The notes under the pieces were generated by a model. It was not told the origin of the DNA and ran no database searches. It saw only the letters and a list, made by a program, of their open reading frames with translations. A stretch of 64,000 nt of DNA. It comes from Sandaracinaceae bacterium. Lineage in GTDB: Bacteria > Myxococcota_A > Polyangia > Polyangiales > Sandaracinaceae. Positions 17,729-27,945 of this stretch are shown in pieces. Position 1 is the stretch's first letter, and each line of letters opens with the position of its first letter. The stretch spans positions 124,001 through 188,000 of the forward strand of contig JAVJQK010000033.1 of the NCBI GenBank assembly GCA_040218145.1, in the 5' to 3' direction. A program made the position numbers and the translations under genes.

Positions 17729-18649
17729 CTAATCCGGCGCGTTTCCGACCAATTGCACCAGGAGCGCCTTTTGCGCGTGCAGGCGGTTTTCTGCCTGCTT
17801 CCAGACGCGGCTCCGCGGCCCGTCGATCACGCCGGCCGAGACCTCCTCGCCGCGGTGCGCGGGGAGGCAGTGCAGGAAGACTGCGTCGGGCGCGGCGCGT
17901 TCCATGAGCGCCTCGTCCACACAGAAACCGGCGAACGCGGCCTGCCGGATCGCGTTCTCCGCCTCCTGGCCCATGCTCGCCCAGACGTCGGTCGTCACGA
18001 CGTGGGCGCCTTCGACCGCCTCGACCGGATCGCGCACGACGGTGACCTCGGCCCCGAGCCCGCGCGCCTCCTCGACGATGCGCGCCTCCGGGTCGTAGCC
18101 CTCGGGACACGCGAGGCGGAGCTTCATGCCCGAGCGCGCCGCCGCGTAGATCCAGGAGTGGGCCATGTTGTTCCCGTCCCCGATCCAGGCGGCGGTGATG
18201 CCCTCGAGCTTGCCGAAGCAGCCGCGCACGGTCTGCATGTCCGCGAGGAGCTGGCACGGGTGGTAGGTGTCGGACAGGCCGTTGATCACGGGGATCGTCG
18301 CGTGCTCGGCGAGGGCCTCGATGCGGTCGTGGCCGAAGGTCCGATAGACCACCGCGTGCGCGTAGCCCGAGAACATGCGCGCCGTGTCGGAGAGCGGCTC
18401 GCCTCGGCCGAGCTGCGTGTGCTCGCTGATGAGCGTCAGCGGGTGACCGCCCAGCTCGTAGACACCGACCTCGAAGGAGACGCGCGTCCGCGTGGACGCC
18501 TTCTCCAGGAGGATGACCACGGTCTTGCCGTCCAGCGGCCGCGGGTGGGCGGGCGTGCCGCGCGCGGCGGCGAGGGCGTCCGCCCGGTCCAGCAGCGCGG
18601 CGAGCTGCGCCTCGCTCAGGTCGAGCAGGGTTCGAAAGTGCTTGGTCAT
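17729..18649 (-). CDS. argF: Ornithine carbamoyltransferase
   Basis: 306 residues, the normal length. The carbamoyl-phosphate loop Ser-Thr-Arg-Thr-Arg-Val-Ser-Phe-Glu lies near residue 50. His-Pro-Cys-Gln lies near 130. The ornithine-binding block Phe-Leu-His-Cys-Leu-Pro-Ala-His-Arg-Gly lies near 260. It converts ornithine and carbamoyl phosphate to citrulline in arginine biosynthesis. The ATG start overlaps the argD stop by four bases (ATGA), so argD and argF are translationally coupled. No regulatory site such as an ARG box could be recognised. Confidence 0.96.
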   Translation of the reverse strand: MTKHFRTLLDLSEAQLAALLDRADALAAARGTPAHPRPLDGKTVVILLEKASTRTRVSFEVGVYELGGHPLTLISEHTQLGRGEPLSDTARMFSGYAHAVVYRTFGHDRIEALAEHATIPVINGLSDTYHPCQLLADMQTVRGCFGKLEGITAAWIGDGNNMAHSWIYAAARSGMKLRLACPEGYDPEARIVEEARGLGAEVTVVRDPVEAVEGAHVVTTDVWASMGQEAENAIRQAAFAGFCVDEALMERAAPDAVFLHCLPAHRGEEVSAGVIDGPRSRVWKQAENRLHAQKALLVQLVGNAPD

Positions 18650-19854
18650 GCCTCGACGGTCTCCAGCAAGCGGCCCACGCGCGCCAGGGCCTCGTCGATC
18701 TCAGCCGCCTCGACGTTGAGCGGCGGCGCCATGCGCAGCACGGTGCCTCCCGCGATGGACGCGAGCATCTTCTCCTCGTCGCGGAGCCGACCGTAGATCT
18801 CTCGCGCGTCCACGGAGTCGGCCAGCCGGATGCCTTGGAGCAGCCCGTGGCCCCGCGCCTCGGCCGCGGCCGGCGCGCGCTCGACGACGCGGCGCAGCCC
18901 CGCCTGAAGGTGCTCCCCCATCGCCTTGGCGTTCGCGAGCAGGTCCTCTTCGTCCATGATGGACAGGACCGCGAGTCCGGCCGCGCAGGCGAGGGGGTTG
19001 CCGCCGAAGGTGCTGGCGTGTGTGCCCGGCGGCAGGCCGTCCGCGACGTGCTCCCGCACCGCGATGGCGCCGATGGGGAAGCCGCCGCCCATGCCCTTGG
19101 CGAGCGAGCAGCCGTCGGGGATCACGCCGCTTCGCTCGTACGCCAGGAAGGTGCCGGTCCGCCCGAAGCCGGTCTGCACCTCGTCGAAGAAGAGCAGCGC
19201 GCCGGCGTCGTCGCACACCTGCCGGGCCCCGCGGAGGTACGCGTCGCTCGGCACGATGATGCCGCCCTCGCCCTGGACCGGCTCGAGGAACACCGCCGCG
19301 GTCTTCTCGTTCACGGCCGCTCTCAGCGCCTCTAGGTCGTCGTAGGGCACGTGGTGGATGCCGCCGACCATCGGGCCCATGCCCTCGTGGTATTTCGGCT
19401 GCCCGGTGAGCGCGAGCGCGCCCATGGTGCGGCCGTGGAAGCTGTGCTCGGCCGCGACGATCTCCACCCGCTCGGGGCGGCCGTGCTCGAAGTGCCAGCG
19501 CCGGGCGAGCTTGAGGAGCGCCTCGTTCGCCTCGGTCCCGCTGTTCGAGAAGTAGACTTTGTCGAACGGCGTGCGCTCGGTCAGGGCGTGGGCCAGCTCG
19601 ATCGCGCGGTCGTTGTAGAACAGGTTCGACGTGTGCATCAGCCGGCCCGCCTGCGCCGCGATGGCCGCGGCCAGCTTCGGGTGCGAGTGGCCGACGCTGA
19701 GCACGGCGATGCCTCCGCTGAAGTCGAGGTACTCGTTGCCCTCGACGTCCTTCACACGGCAGCCCTTCCCCTCGCTCAGCACGAAAGGCGGGGGACGATA
19801 GTTCGGCAGCTGCGCGCCTTGCGCCAGCGCCACGAGCTCGGCGTTGGTGGCCAT
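18646..19854 (-). CDS. argD: Acetylornithine aminotransferase
   Basis: 402 residues, a class III PLP aminotransferase. Diagnostic motifs are Tyr-Leu-Asp-Phe-Ser-Gly-Gly-Ile-Ala-Val near residue 38, Asn-Ser-Gly-Thr-Glu-Ala-Asn-Glu near 100, Leu-Phe-Phe-Asp-Glu-Val-Gln-Thr-Gly-Phe near 215 and the PLP-lysine in Leu-Ala-Lys-Gly-Met-Gly-Gly-Gly near 245. It acts in arginine and possibly lysine synthesis. Neighbours argF (overlapping) and argB (1.9 kb away) support the arginine role. ATG at 19854 was chosen because it fits family N-termini; the frame runs upstream without a better start. Confidence 0.94.
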   Translation of the reverse strand: MATNAELVALAQGAQLPNYRPPPFVLSEGKGCRVKDVEGNEYLDFSGGIAVLSVGHSHPKLAAAIAAQAGRLMHTSNLFYNDRAIELAHALTERTPFDKVYFSNSGTEANEALLKLARRWHFEHGRPERVEIVAAEHSFHGRTMGALALTGQPKYHEGMGPMVGGIHHVPYDDLEALRAAVNEKTAAVFLEPVQGEGGIIVPSDAYLRGARQVCDDAGALLFFDEVQTGFGRTGTFLAYERSGVIPDGCSLAKGMGGGFPIGAIAVREHVADGLPPGTHASTFGGNPLACAAGLAVLSIMDEEDLLANAKAMGEHLQAGLRRVVERAPAAAEARGHGLLQGIRLADSVDAREIYGRLRDEEKMLASIAGGTVLRMAPPLNVEAAEIDEALARVGRLLETVEA

Positions 19855-20005
19855 GCGGGGGACATAGCACGAGGGGGCGCCCGCCCACCGCGCGAACCGA
19901 GGCGCCGCGCGTCGCGCGCCCGCTGTCGCACTGGCCGACATGCGCGTGCCCGGACCGTGGGCCCGCTCGATGGCGCGCCAGCTCGACACGTGAGAGGGTC
20001 GCCGA

Positions 20006-20791
20006 ATGCAGCTCTCGTTGGCGGCTTCGACGCTCCTCACCTTGACATGGGGCGCGACCACGCTCCTCCTCGCCCCCTCGGTCGCGCAGGCGCAGTGCGC
20101 AGAGGGACGGGTGGTCGGTCCGGACACCGGCGGCCGTTGCTGCTGGCCCGGCCAGCGCTTCGACGAAGAGTACGGGCGCTGCTCGGGGGCCCCGTCGGGC
20201 TGTCCCCCCGGCATGGGCGCCATGGGCGATGAATGCGTCGCGCGTCAGACCGCGCGCGTGGAGGGGGAGCCGGGCTACGACGACTACGCCGAGCAACCGG
20301 CGCCCGCAGCTGCCTCGGAGGGATGGTGGGGCGAAGACGATTCCACACCGAGTCAGCCGCCCGTCGCGCAGCGCACGGAGGCCTTCGACCAGACGCCGGC
20401 TCGAACCGAGCCCTTCATGGAGCTGTTGCAGGCCGGGATCTCGCTCCTGTCCATCGGGTATGGCGCGAGCCTCGGATTCGCGAGCGCCGCGGCCACGCAG
20501 GTAGACTCATGGACATACGATCCCACCAGCTGGCACTGGGGTCTGGTGCCGCTCATCGGTGGATTCGTCTGGGGCGCGGAGGACGAGGGGTGCTGCCCAC
20601 AGCCATCCTCGATGGGGCTGTACCTCGGCGTCCCGGCGGCGGGCGTGCAGGTCGTCGGGCTCGTGTTGACCATCGTGGGTGGGCTCGTGCGACGCCCGGT
20701 CGCCCGCAGCACGTCGCGGGACGAGGGCGGACGCCTGCGCCTGACGCGCGGCCCAGGAGAGGTCGGTCTCGGAGCTGCCTGGTATTTCTGA
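20006..20791 (+). CDS. Exported membrane protein with CCWPGQ Cys motif (duplicate copy 1)
   Basis: 261 residues. A signal peptide ends at Ala-Gln-Ala-Gln near residue 30. The next 45 residues are Cys-rich with Gly-Pro-Asp-Thr-x-Gly-x-Cys-Cys-Trp-Pro-Gly-Gln. A Pro/Glu linker and two hydrophobic segments (about 130-155 and 205-230) follow. It shares the whole layout with the next gene, so the pair arose by tandem duplication. The start context AGGGTCGCCG before ATG is also shared. The Cys motif recurs in secreted proteins of Myxococcota; its function is unknown. It is divergent from argD. Confidence 0.85.
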   Translation: MQLSLAASTLLTLTWGATTLLLAPSVAQAQCAEGRVVGPDTGGRCCWPGQRFDEEYGRCSGAPSGCPPGMGAMGDECVARQTARVEGEPGYDDYAEQPAPAAASEGWWGEDDSTPSQPPVAQRTEAFDQTPARTEPFMELLQAGISLLSIGYGASLGFASAAATQVDSWTYDPTSWHWGLVPLIGGFVWGAEDEGCCPQPSSMGLYLGVPAAGVQVVGLVLTIVGGLVRRPVARSTSRDEGGRLRLTRGPGEVGLGAAWYF

Positions 20792-20828
20792 AGCGTGCTC
20801 GTCGTTGCACTCACGAGGCGTGGTCAAG

Positions 20829-20886
20829 CCGTGATCTGGTGCCGACGCGCTGATCGGCGGTGATCTCGAGCAGCGAGCTGTGCTCA
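20829..20886 (-). pseudogene. Duplicated fragment of the argB 3' end
   Basis: Translated on the minus strand this stretch reads His-Ser-Ser-Leu-Leu-Glu-Ile-x-x-Asp-Gln-x-Val-Gly-Thr. The true ArgB C-terminus is His-Ala-Ser-Leu-Leu-Glu-Ile-Phe-Thr-Asp-Gln-Gly-Val-Gly-Thr. At base level 20831-20883 aligns with 21770-21822. It has lost its stop and frame, and so marks the boundary of a segmental duplication that included the upstream gene. Confidence 0.75.
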
Positions 20887-20933
20887 CGAGATTTTCGCTT
20901 TGCGGCGCCAGTGGCCTGTGTCAGGGTCGCCGG

Positions 20934-21749
20934 ATGCGATTCTCCTTTGCATCATCGGTCGCATCCATGCTCGGGGCGTTGACGCTCGCGGTCCTCGCGC
21001 TGTCCCCCGCGACGGGGGCGGCCCAGTGCGCGAGCGGGCGCGAGGTCGGCCCGGACACCGCCGGCCGCTGCTGCTGGCCCGGTCAGCGCTTCGACGACGA
21101 GCGGGGGCGCTGCGAGGGCCCGCCGTCTCGCTGCCCGTCCGGGTGGGGCGCGGCGGGGGACGAGTGCGTGCAGCAGGCGGCGCCCCCGAGCACGAGCACG
21201 GGCACGAGCACCGCGAGCGAGCCTCGCTACGGCGACTACGCGCCCCAGCCCGCGGCGGGCGCCCAGCCCTGGTACGGGGAAGCCGGGACCGGCTCGCCCT
21301 CCTATGGGCAGCCCGCGCCCGGGTGGGAGCGGCCGCCAGAGAGCACGCGCACCGAGCCGATCATGGGGGTGATGCAGACCGGGCTGATGTTCCTGGCCGT
21401 TGGCTTCGGCTCGAGCATGGGCTTCGCGATCGCGACGTCACAGCAGTACACCTACTACTCCACGCCGAGCTCCTGGCCGTTCGGCTTCGTGCCGCTCGTC
21501 GGCGGGTTCGCCTGGGGGATCTCCGACGCGAGCTACTGCTGCGGGTCGAAGCTCGGGCTCGCGCTGGGCATCCCGGCCTCCGTCGTGCAGCTGCTCGGCT
21601 TCGTGATGGCCATCGCGGGCGGCGCCGCGCGTCGTCCCGCGGCCGCGCCCGTGAGGCTTCACGGAGACCTCGACTTGCCCGCGCTGGGGAGCCCGCGCGT
21701 CACGGGAGGCCCGGGCGAGGCCGGGGTCGGCCTGGAGTGGAGCTTCTGA
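20934..21749 (+). CDS. Exported membrane protein with CCWPGQ Cys motif (duplicate copy 2)
   Basis: 271 residues counted from ATG at 20934. A signal peptide ends near Ala-Ala-Gln-Cys. The Cys module repeats Gly-Pro-Asp-Thr-Ala-Gly-Arg-Cys-Cys-Trp-Pro-Gly-Gln. A Ser/Thr/Pro linker and two membrane segments (about 140-165 and 195-225) follow. It is clearly paralogous to the gene ending at 20791, with longer linker and C-terminal tail. A longer frame begins 54 bases upstream but reads poorly. It converges on argB with 11 bases between the stops. Role unknown. Confidence 0.85.
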   Translation: MRFSFASSVASMLGALTLAVLALSPATGAAQCASGREVGPDTAGRCCWPGQRFDDERGRCEGPPSRCPSGWGAAGDECVQQAAPPSTSTGTSTASEPRYGDYAPQPAAGAQPWYGEAGTGSPSYGQPAPGWERPPESTRTEPIMGVMQTGLMFLAVGFGSSMGFAIATSQQYTYYSTPSSWPFGFVPLVGGFAWGISDASYCCGSKLGLALGIPASVVQLLGFVMAIAGGAARRPAAAPVRLHGDLDLPALGSPRVTGGPGEAGVGLEWSF

Positions 21750-21762
21750 GCTAGATCTAGCT
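21749..21762. other. Perfect 14-base palindrome spanning convergent stop codons
   Basis: AGCTAGATCTAGCT covers the last base of one stop codon and the first part of the argB stop on the other strand. It contains two CTAG tetramers. It has no loop or T-tract and is short for a terminator. Confidence 0.5.
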
Positions 21763-22630
21763 ACGCGGTGATCTGCGTGCCGACGCCCTGATCGGTGAAG
21801 ATCTCGAGCAGGGAGGCGTGGCGGGTGCGGCCGTCGATGACGTGCACCTTCTCCACGCCGGCGGAGATGGCGTCGAGCCCGCACTGCACCTTGGGGATCA
21901 TGCCGCCCTCGATGACGCCGTCGTCGATCAGGGTCGCGATGTCGGACGCGCTCAGGGAGGAGACGACGGCGCCCTCGCGGCCGCGGATCCCCTCGATGTC
22001 GGTCATCAGGACCAGCTTCGAGGCCTCGAGCGCGGCCGCGACCGCCCCGGCGACGGTGTCCGCGTTGACGTTGAGGGAGGCGCCGTCGTCGTCGACCGCG
22101 ACCGGGGCGATGACGGGGATGAACCCGCCGTCGACCAGCTGGTGCACGATCTTGGGGCGCACCTCGATCATGCGACCGACCCGCCCGGGGTCGACCTCGC
22201 GCCCGGCCTTGGTGCGCATCCGCTCGACCTTCTCGGCGAGCAGGAAGCCGTCGTCCTTGCCGCTGAGCCCGACCGCGCGGCCGCCGTGCCGGCAGATCAG
22301 CGACACGATCTCCTGGTTGATCTTGCCGCCGAGCACCATCTCGACGACCTCCATCGTGTGCTCGTCGGTCACGCGCAGGCCGTCGATCCGCTCGGACTCG
22401 ACCCCCATGCGCTTCAGCAGCTCGTCGATCTGCGGGCCCCCGCCGTGCACGACGATGGGGTTCAGGCCGACGTAGCGCATGAGCACGATGTCCCGGGCGA
22501 AGCTGTCCCGCAGCGCCGGGTCGATCATCGCGTGGCCGCCGTACTTGATGACGAAGGTCTTGCCGTGGAAGCGGCGGATGTAGGGGAGCGCCTCGTGGAG
22601 GATCGCCGCTTTCTCGATCAGCTGCTTCAT
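21761..22630 (-). CDS. argB: Acetylglutamate kinase
   Basis: 289 residues. Amino-acid-kinase motifs are Phe-Val-Ile-Lys-Tyr-Gly-Gly-His-Ala near residue 27, Val-Val-His-Gly-Gly-Gly-Pro-Gln-Ile near 62, Gly-Leu-Ser-Gly-Lys-Asp near 122 and Asn-Val-Asn-Ala-Asp near 180. It phosphorylates N-acetylglutamate, the committed step of cyclic arginine synthesis. The N-terminal helix before the first strand suggests the arginine-feedback-inhibited hexameric type. Length is normal. A decayed copy of its last 18 codons lies at 20829-20886. Confidence 0.95.
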   Translation of the reverse strand: MKQLIEKAAILHEALPYIRRFHGKTFVIKYGGHAMIDPALRDSFARDIVLMRYVGLNPIVVHGGGPQIDELLKRMGVESERIDGLRVTDEHTMEVVEMVLGGKINQEIVSLICRHGGRAVGLSGKDDGFLLAEKVERMRTKAGREVDPGRVGRMIEVRPKIVHQLVDGGFIPVIAPVAVDDDGASLNVNADTVAGAVAAALEASKLVLMTDIEGIRGREGAVVSSLSASDIATLIDDGVIEGGMIPKVQCGLDAISAGVEKVHVIDGRTRHASLLEIFTDQGVGTQITA

Positions 22631-22660
22631 GGCGGCGCCGAAGATAGCAGGCCGACCCGC

Positions 22661-23464
22661 TCAGGCGAGGGCGAGCAGCGCCGTCTCGCCGGTCTCCCCG
22701 TGCAGGCGCCTGATGGTGGTGAGCTTGGCGCAAGCGCGCTCGCCCACCGCGATCCGATGCGAGAACGCCGCCGCTCCGTCCGCCGTGGTCCCGATCAGCT
22801 GGGTCTCGACCGTCACCGCCTCGCGCGCGTTGACCCCGCTCGAGAAGCGCGCCTCCTCCGCCACGGCCGAGAGCGCGACCGGGTCGAGCCCCTCCGCGCT
22901 CATCGCGCGGGCCAGCGCCTCGTCCGCCCAGTCCACGTACGCGGGGTGGTTGACGTGATCGAGCGGGTCCATCCACGAGTGCCAGCACTCCAGCTCGAAG
23001 CGGTGCACGCGCCCCCCCTGACGCGGCGCGATCTCGGGCAGCTGCACCGGCGGCCCATGCTCTTCGACCTCGAACGCGCTCGACAGAGACTCCGAGGCCG
23101 GCGCGAGCTTCACGTCCGCGGTGACGTGGACCCACTCCTGGGTCGCGGACGCGACCGGCCCCGCCTCGCCCACCACCCGGCACTCGCGGCGAAAGAACAT
23201 CCCGCGGCGGAACCGGCTCGGCCAGGTCTGGCCCATCAGCGGCTCCCCGTAGAGGGTCTCGCGGTGGTGGATCACGGTCATCGATCGGACCACGAACGAG
23301 ACCTTCTCCTCGCGGTAGCGCTCGGGGGGCCAGCCCGCGGCGATCGATCCCCCGACGGCCACATCCTGGAACAGGCGCCAGAGATCACCGGCGCGAGCGG
23401 CCTCCCGGGGAGAGAAGGCCGAGCGGGGCAGGCTCACGGGTACGTCGAACACGGAGGACGACAT
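22661..23464 (-). CDS. Acyl-ACP thioesterase-like double hotdog protein
   Basis: 267 residues with two hotdog halves. The second contains Asp-His-Val-Asn-His-Pro-Ala-Tyr-Val-Asp-Trp, the signature of acyl-ACP thioesterase and 4-hydroxybenzoyl-CoA thioesterase folds. The Asn/His pair is expected to act in thioester hydrolysis. The first half has Gly-Asp-Leu-Trp-Arg-Leu-Phe-Gln-Asp in the FatA-like position. It would release fatty acids from ACP or CoA in the cytoplasm. It stands alone, 30 bases downstream of which argB begins in the same direction; the start is ATG at 23464. Confidence 0.8.
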   Translation of the reverse strand: MSSSVFDVPVSLPRSAFSPREAARAGDLWRLFQDVAVGGSIAAGWPPERYREEKVSFVVRSMTVIHHRETLYGEPLMGQTWPSRFRRGMFFRRECRVVGEAGPVASATQEWVHVTADVKLAPASESLSSAFEVEEHGPPVQLPEIAPRQGGRVHRFELECWHSWMDPLDHVNHPAYVDWADEALARAMSAEGLDPVALSAVAEEARFSSGVNAREAVTVETQLIGTTADGAAAFSHRIAVGERACAKLTTIRRLHGETGETALLALA

Positions 23465-23547
23465 AGCAGACCCGGGCGAAGCTCAAGGACTCGCGCTTCC
23501 ATCCGTTCGACATCCCAGGTCCGCCGCGCCCCGGGGAGAATCGAGAC

Positions 23548-25020
23548 ATGGTCAGAAGCGTCACACAGGAGCATCGCCGCAAGGATGTCGTCGCGTCGGC
23601 CGCCGCCGCGCGCATCGTCCAGGAGGCGGTGAAGCCCGACTGCTCCGCGGCCGAGCTCGCGGAGCTGGCGACGGCCGACCCGGGCTTCGCCCTGCGCCTC
23701 CTCTCCATGGTCAACAGCGCGGCGTACGGCCTGCCCAACAAGGTCACCGACGTGCGTCGCGCGGCCAGCATGATGGGCGTGCGCGGCCTGCGAAACCTCG
23801 CGCTGAGCCTGATCGTGGGCGACATGGCGCCGATGAACGAGGGCGGGCGGCTCCTGCTCGCCAACTCCGTCCGCCGCGCCGGCGCGGCCCGCGCGCTGGC
23901 CTCCGCCCTCGGCGAGCGCCAGCCGGACGAGTTCTTCACCGTCGGGCTCTTCCTCGAGAGCGGGCTGCTCGGCGTCGCGGCGGACGACCCGGAGGCGGCG
24001 GCCGCCCTCGGTGGGTGCCCCGCGAGTCACCGTGTGGTGCGCGAGCGCGCCGCGGGTCTGACGCCTCACCCGGATCGTGGCGCGGCGCTCGCCGAGCGCA
24101 TGGAGCTGCCCGAGACCACCATCGAGGCCATCCGACATCACCACGACGCCGAGATGCCCGAGGGGAGGATCGCCGCCGTGGCCTGGGTCGCAGAGCGCAT
24201 GGCCGCGGTCTTCGAAGGCGGCGCGCCGCAGCAGGCGCGGGACGCCGCCATCGCGGCCGCGTTTCAGCTCGGGCTGAGCGAGGCGCAGGCGATCGAGGTG
24301 CTCGACGCAATCCCGGCCCTGGTCCGCGACGGCGCGAGCGCCTTCGACCGAGACCTCGGCGATCAGGTCGATCTCGACGCGCTCATCGCCGACGCGAACG
24401 CGAGCCTGGTCGAGATGAACCAGCAGTACGAGGAGATCATCCGCACGCTCGAGGCGGTCATCTCCGAGAAGGAGGCGCTCGCGCACGAGCTCGAGGAGGC
24501 CAACGCCCAGCTCTCGATGCTCGCGAGCACGGACGCCCTGACCGGCTTGCCCAACAAGCGCGCGCTGACCCAGGCGCTGGCCCGCGACCTCGCGAAGGCC
24601 GACCGCCAGCAGGAGACGCTCAGCCTGGTGGTGGTCGACGTCGATCACTTCAAGAAGTTCAACGACACCTGGGGCCACTCCACCGGCGACGAGGTGCTCA
24701 GGGTGGTCGGGCAGGTCCTGAAGATGGGCGTGCGCACCGGCGACATGGCGGCACGCTACGGCGGCGAGGAGTTCGTCTTCATCCTCCCCAACACCGACGG
24801 CGACGGCGCCCAGGTCGTGGCCGAGCGCGTGCGGCGCAAGCTCGCGGGCACCGCGGTGCCCGGTCCGAAGGGCCCGCTCTTCGTGACGGCCAGCTTCGGC
24901 ATCGCCACGATCACGGGCCCCGGGTGCAAGGACAGCGCGGGGGAGCTCTTCGAGGCCGCCGACAAGGCCCTCTACGCGGCGAAGGAAGCCGGCCGCAACT
25001 GCGTGCAGCGCGCGGCCTGA
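23548..25020 (+). CDS. HDOD-GGDEF diguanylate cyclase
   Basis: 490 residues. Residues about 10-200 are an HDOD domain (Leu-Leu-Ser-Met-Val-Asn-Ser-Ala-Ala-Tyr-Gly). Residues 285-325 are a coiled coil (Val-Glu-Met-Asn-Gln-Gln-Tyr-Glu-Glu). Residues 325-488 are a GGDEF domain with intact Gly-Gly-Glu-Glu-Phe at 405-409. An Arg-Thr-Gly-Asp at 396-399, five residues before it, is a product-inhibition I-site. It should make cyclic di-GMP with feedback control. No signal peptide or membrane span is present, so it is cytosolic. The stop lies 4 bases from the convergent hslU stop. Confidence 0.92.
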   Translation: MVRSVTQEHRRKDVVASAAAARIVQEAVKPDCSAAELAELATADPGFALRLLSMVNSAAYGLPNKVTDVRRAASMMGVRGLRNLALSLIVGDMAPMNEGGRLLLANSVRRAGAARALASALGERQPDEFFTVGLFLESGLLGVAADDPEAAAALGGCPASHRVVRERAAGLTPHPDRGAALAERMELPETTIEAIRHHHDAEMPEGRIAAVAWVAERMAAVFEGGAPQQARDAAIAAAFQLGLSEAQAIEVLDAIPALVRDGASAFDRDLGDQVDLDALIADANASLVEMNQQYEEIIRTLEAVISEKEALAHELEEANAQLSMLASTDALTGLPNKRALTQALARDLAKADRQQETLSLVVVDVDHFKKFNDTWGHSTGDEVLRVVGQVLKMGVRTGDMAARYGGEEFVFILPNTDGDGAQVVAERVRRKLAGTAVPGPKGPLFVTASFGIATITGPGCKDSAGELFEAADKALYAAKEAGRNCVQRAA

Positions 25021-25024
25021 GCCG

Positions 25025-26463
<1,439 letters not shown>

Positions 26464-26467
<4 letters not shown>

Positions 26468-27012
26468 GCGCTCACCTCTTCCACGACGACCTCGCCGTTC
26501 GTATAGACACAGATCTCACCCGCGATGCGCAGCGCCTCGACGGCGATCTCCCGCGCGTCCTTCTCCGTGTGCCGGATGAGCGCGCGGGCCGCGGCGAGCG
26601 CGTAGCTGCCGCCCGAGCCGATCGCGATCACGCCCTCGTCGGGCTCGATGACGTCGCCCGTGCCGCTGACCAGCAGCGTGTTGTTGGCGTCCATCACGAC
26701 CAGCATCGCCTCGAGGCGGCGCAGGTAGCGGTCGGTGCGCCAGTCCTTGGCCAGCTCCACCGCGGCGCGCGGCAGGCTCCCGCCGTGCTCCTTCAGCTTC
26801 GCCTCGAAGCGATCGAGCAGGGTGAAGGCGTCCGCGCTCGCGCCCGCGAAGCCCGCCACCACCTCGTCCGACGCGATGCGGCGCACCTTGCGCGCGTGGC
26901 TCTTCATGACCGTCTGGCCGAGCGACACCTGGCCGTCTCCGGCCATCGCGGCCTTTCCGTCGCGGCGCACGGCCACGATGGTGGTGGATCGAAAGCGATT
27001 CTCTTCTTCCAC
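26464..27012 (-). CDS. hslV: HslUV protease peptidase subunit
   Basis: 182 residues with the proteasome-like core. [12 protein letters not shown] carries the catalytic N-terminal threonine. Gly-Asp-Gly-Gln-Val follows, then Gly-Phe-Ala-Gly-Ala-Ser-Ala-Asp-Ala. The GTG at 27012 was chosen because GGAGAG lies just upstream and the threonine then follows a nine-residue leader. The longer frame from 27066 would overlap fabD and give a leader of about 27 residues. Either way a short propeptide must be removed before the active threonine is exposed. It degrades unfolded proteins with HslU. Confidence 0.93.
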
Positions 27013-27040
27013 GGGCTCTCCGGGCAAAGGGAAGCGCAAG

Positions 27041-27901
27041 CTAGGGATCTCGACCATCGGCGTCAACGGCGCGTCCCATCCGGGAGACGGTCGCGGCGAC
27101 GTCGGCGGGCGATTCCACCCGGTGCAGGGCGAGGCGCGCGCCGAGGGTGCGACGCGCGAGCCCGAACGGCACCCGGCCCGGGGCGACGAAGATCAGGTCC
27201 GTGTAGCCGTCGTCGGCGAGCTGCCGCAGCGCGGGCGCGAACCGAACCGGCCGGACGAGGTCCTCGGCCAGCGCGTCCGCCACGCGCGCGTCGTCGAAGG
27301 CGGAGAGCGCCGCCGCGCGGAGCGGGGCCACCGCGGGCGCCATGGCGGGCGAGTGCCAGGCGCCGCTCACCCGGAGCGGCCGCTGGGGCCACGGGATCTC
27401 GCTCGCGAAGCGGCGCAGCGCCGCCGCGTCTCCGGAGACCACGGCCTCGTCCGGCGCGTTGTCCGCGGCGAGGCAGACGCCGGTCGTGAGCGCCGCCTCC
27501 ACCTCCTCGGCCGGCGCGCGCACGGCGAGCATCGCGCCGGCCTCGGACGCGCACGACCGCATCGCCCTCCCCCGCGTGGCCGCCAGCCCGATCGCGCGCT
27601 CTGCCGAGAGCCCCGCCTCCCACGCCGCCGCGCTCAGGGCCCCGAGCGAGTGGCCGAGGCACCGATCCGCGCGCAGCCCCGCCTGCTGCATCGCTTCGGC
27701 GCAGGCCCACGCCACCGCGACGAGGCTGGGCTGGAGGACCTCGGTCTGTCCGAGCGCGCGCCCGCCTCGCTCGATCGCGCGCCGGACGTCCAGCCCCGTC
27801 TCGCGCTCGACGATCGAGAGCAGCGAGGCGGCGCGCGGGAAGGCGAGCCCCATGCCCGGCTCCTCGGCCCCTTGCCCCGGGAAGATCCACGCCACGCGCA
27901 T
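27041..27901 (-). CDS. fabD: Malonyl-CoA:ACP transacylase
   Basis: 286 residues. Phe-Pro-Gly-Gln-Gly-Ala is at the N-terminus, the nucleophile Ser85 sits in Gly-His-Ser-Leu-Gly-Ala, and the catalytic histidine in Gly-Ala-Trp-His-Ser-Pro lies near residue 190. The Gln-Pro-Ser-Leu block lies near 57. It loads malonyl units onto ACP for fatty-acid or polyketide synthesis. It is not with other fab genes but precedes hslVU by 28 bases, so it may share their transcript. The type II synthase operon at 30-38 kb lacks its own transacylase and may use this one. Confidence 0.92.
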   Translation of the reverse strand: MRVAWIFPGQGAEEPGMGLAFPRAASLLSIVERETGLDVRRAIERGGRALGQTEVLQPSLVAVAWACAEAMQQAGLRADRCLGHSLGALSAAAWEAGLSAERAIGLAATRGRAMRSCASEAGAMLAVRAPAEEVEAALTTGVCLAADNAPDEAVVSGDAAALRRFASEIPWPQRPLRVSGAWHSPAMAPAVAPLRAAALSAFDDARVADALAEDLVRPVRFAPALRQLADDGYTDLIFVAPGRVPFGLARRTLGARLALHRVESPADVAATVSRMGRAVDADGRDP

Positions 27902-27945
27902 CCCCCGCCCATGCGAGTCCGCCGCGCGCGTGTCAAGAACGAGCG

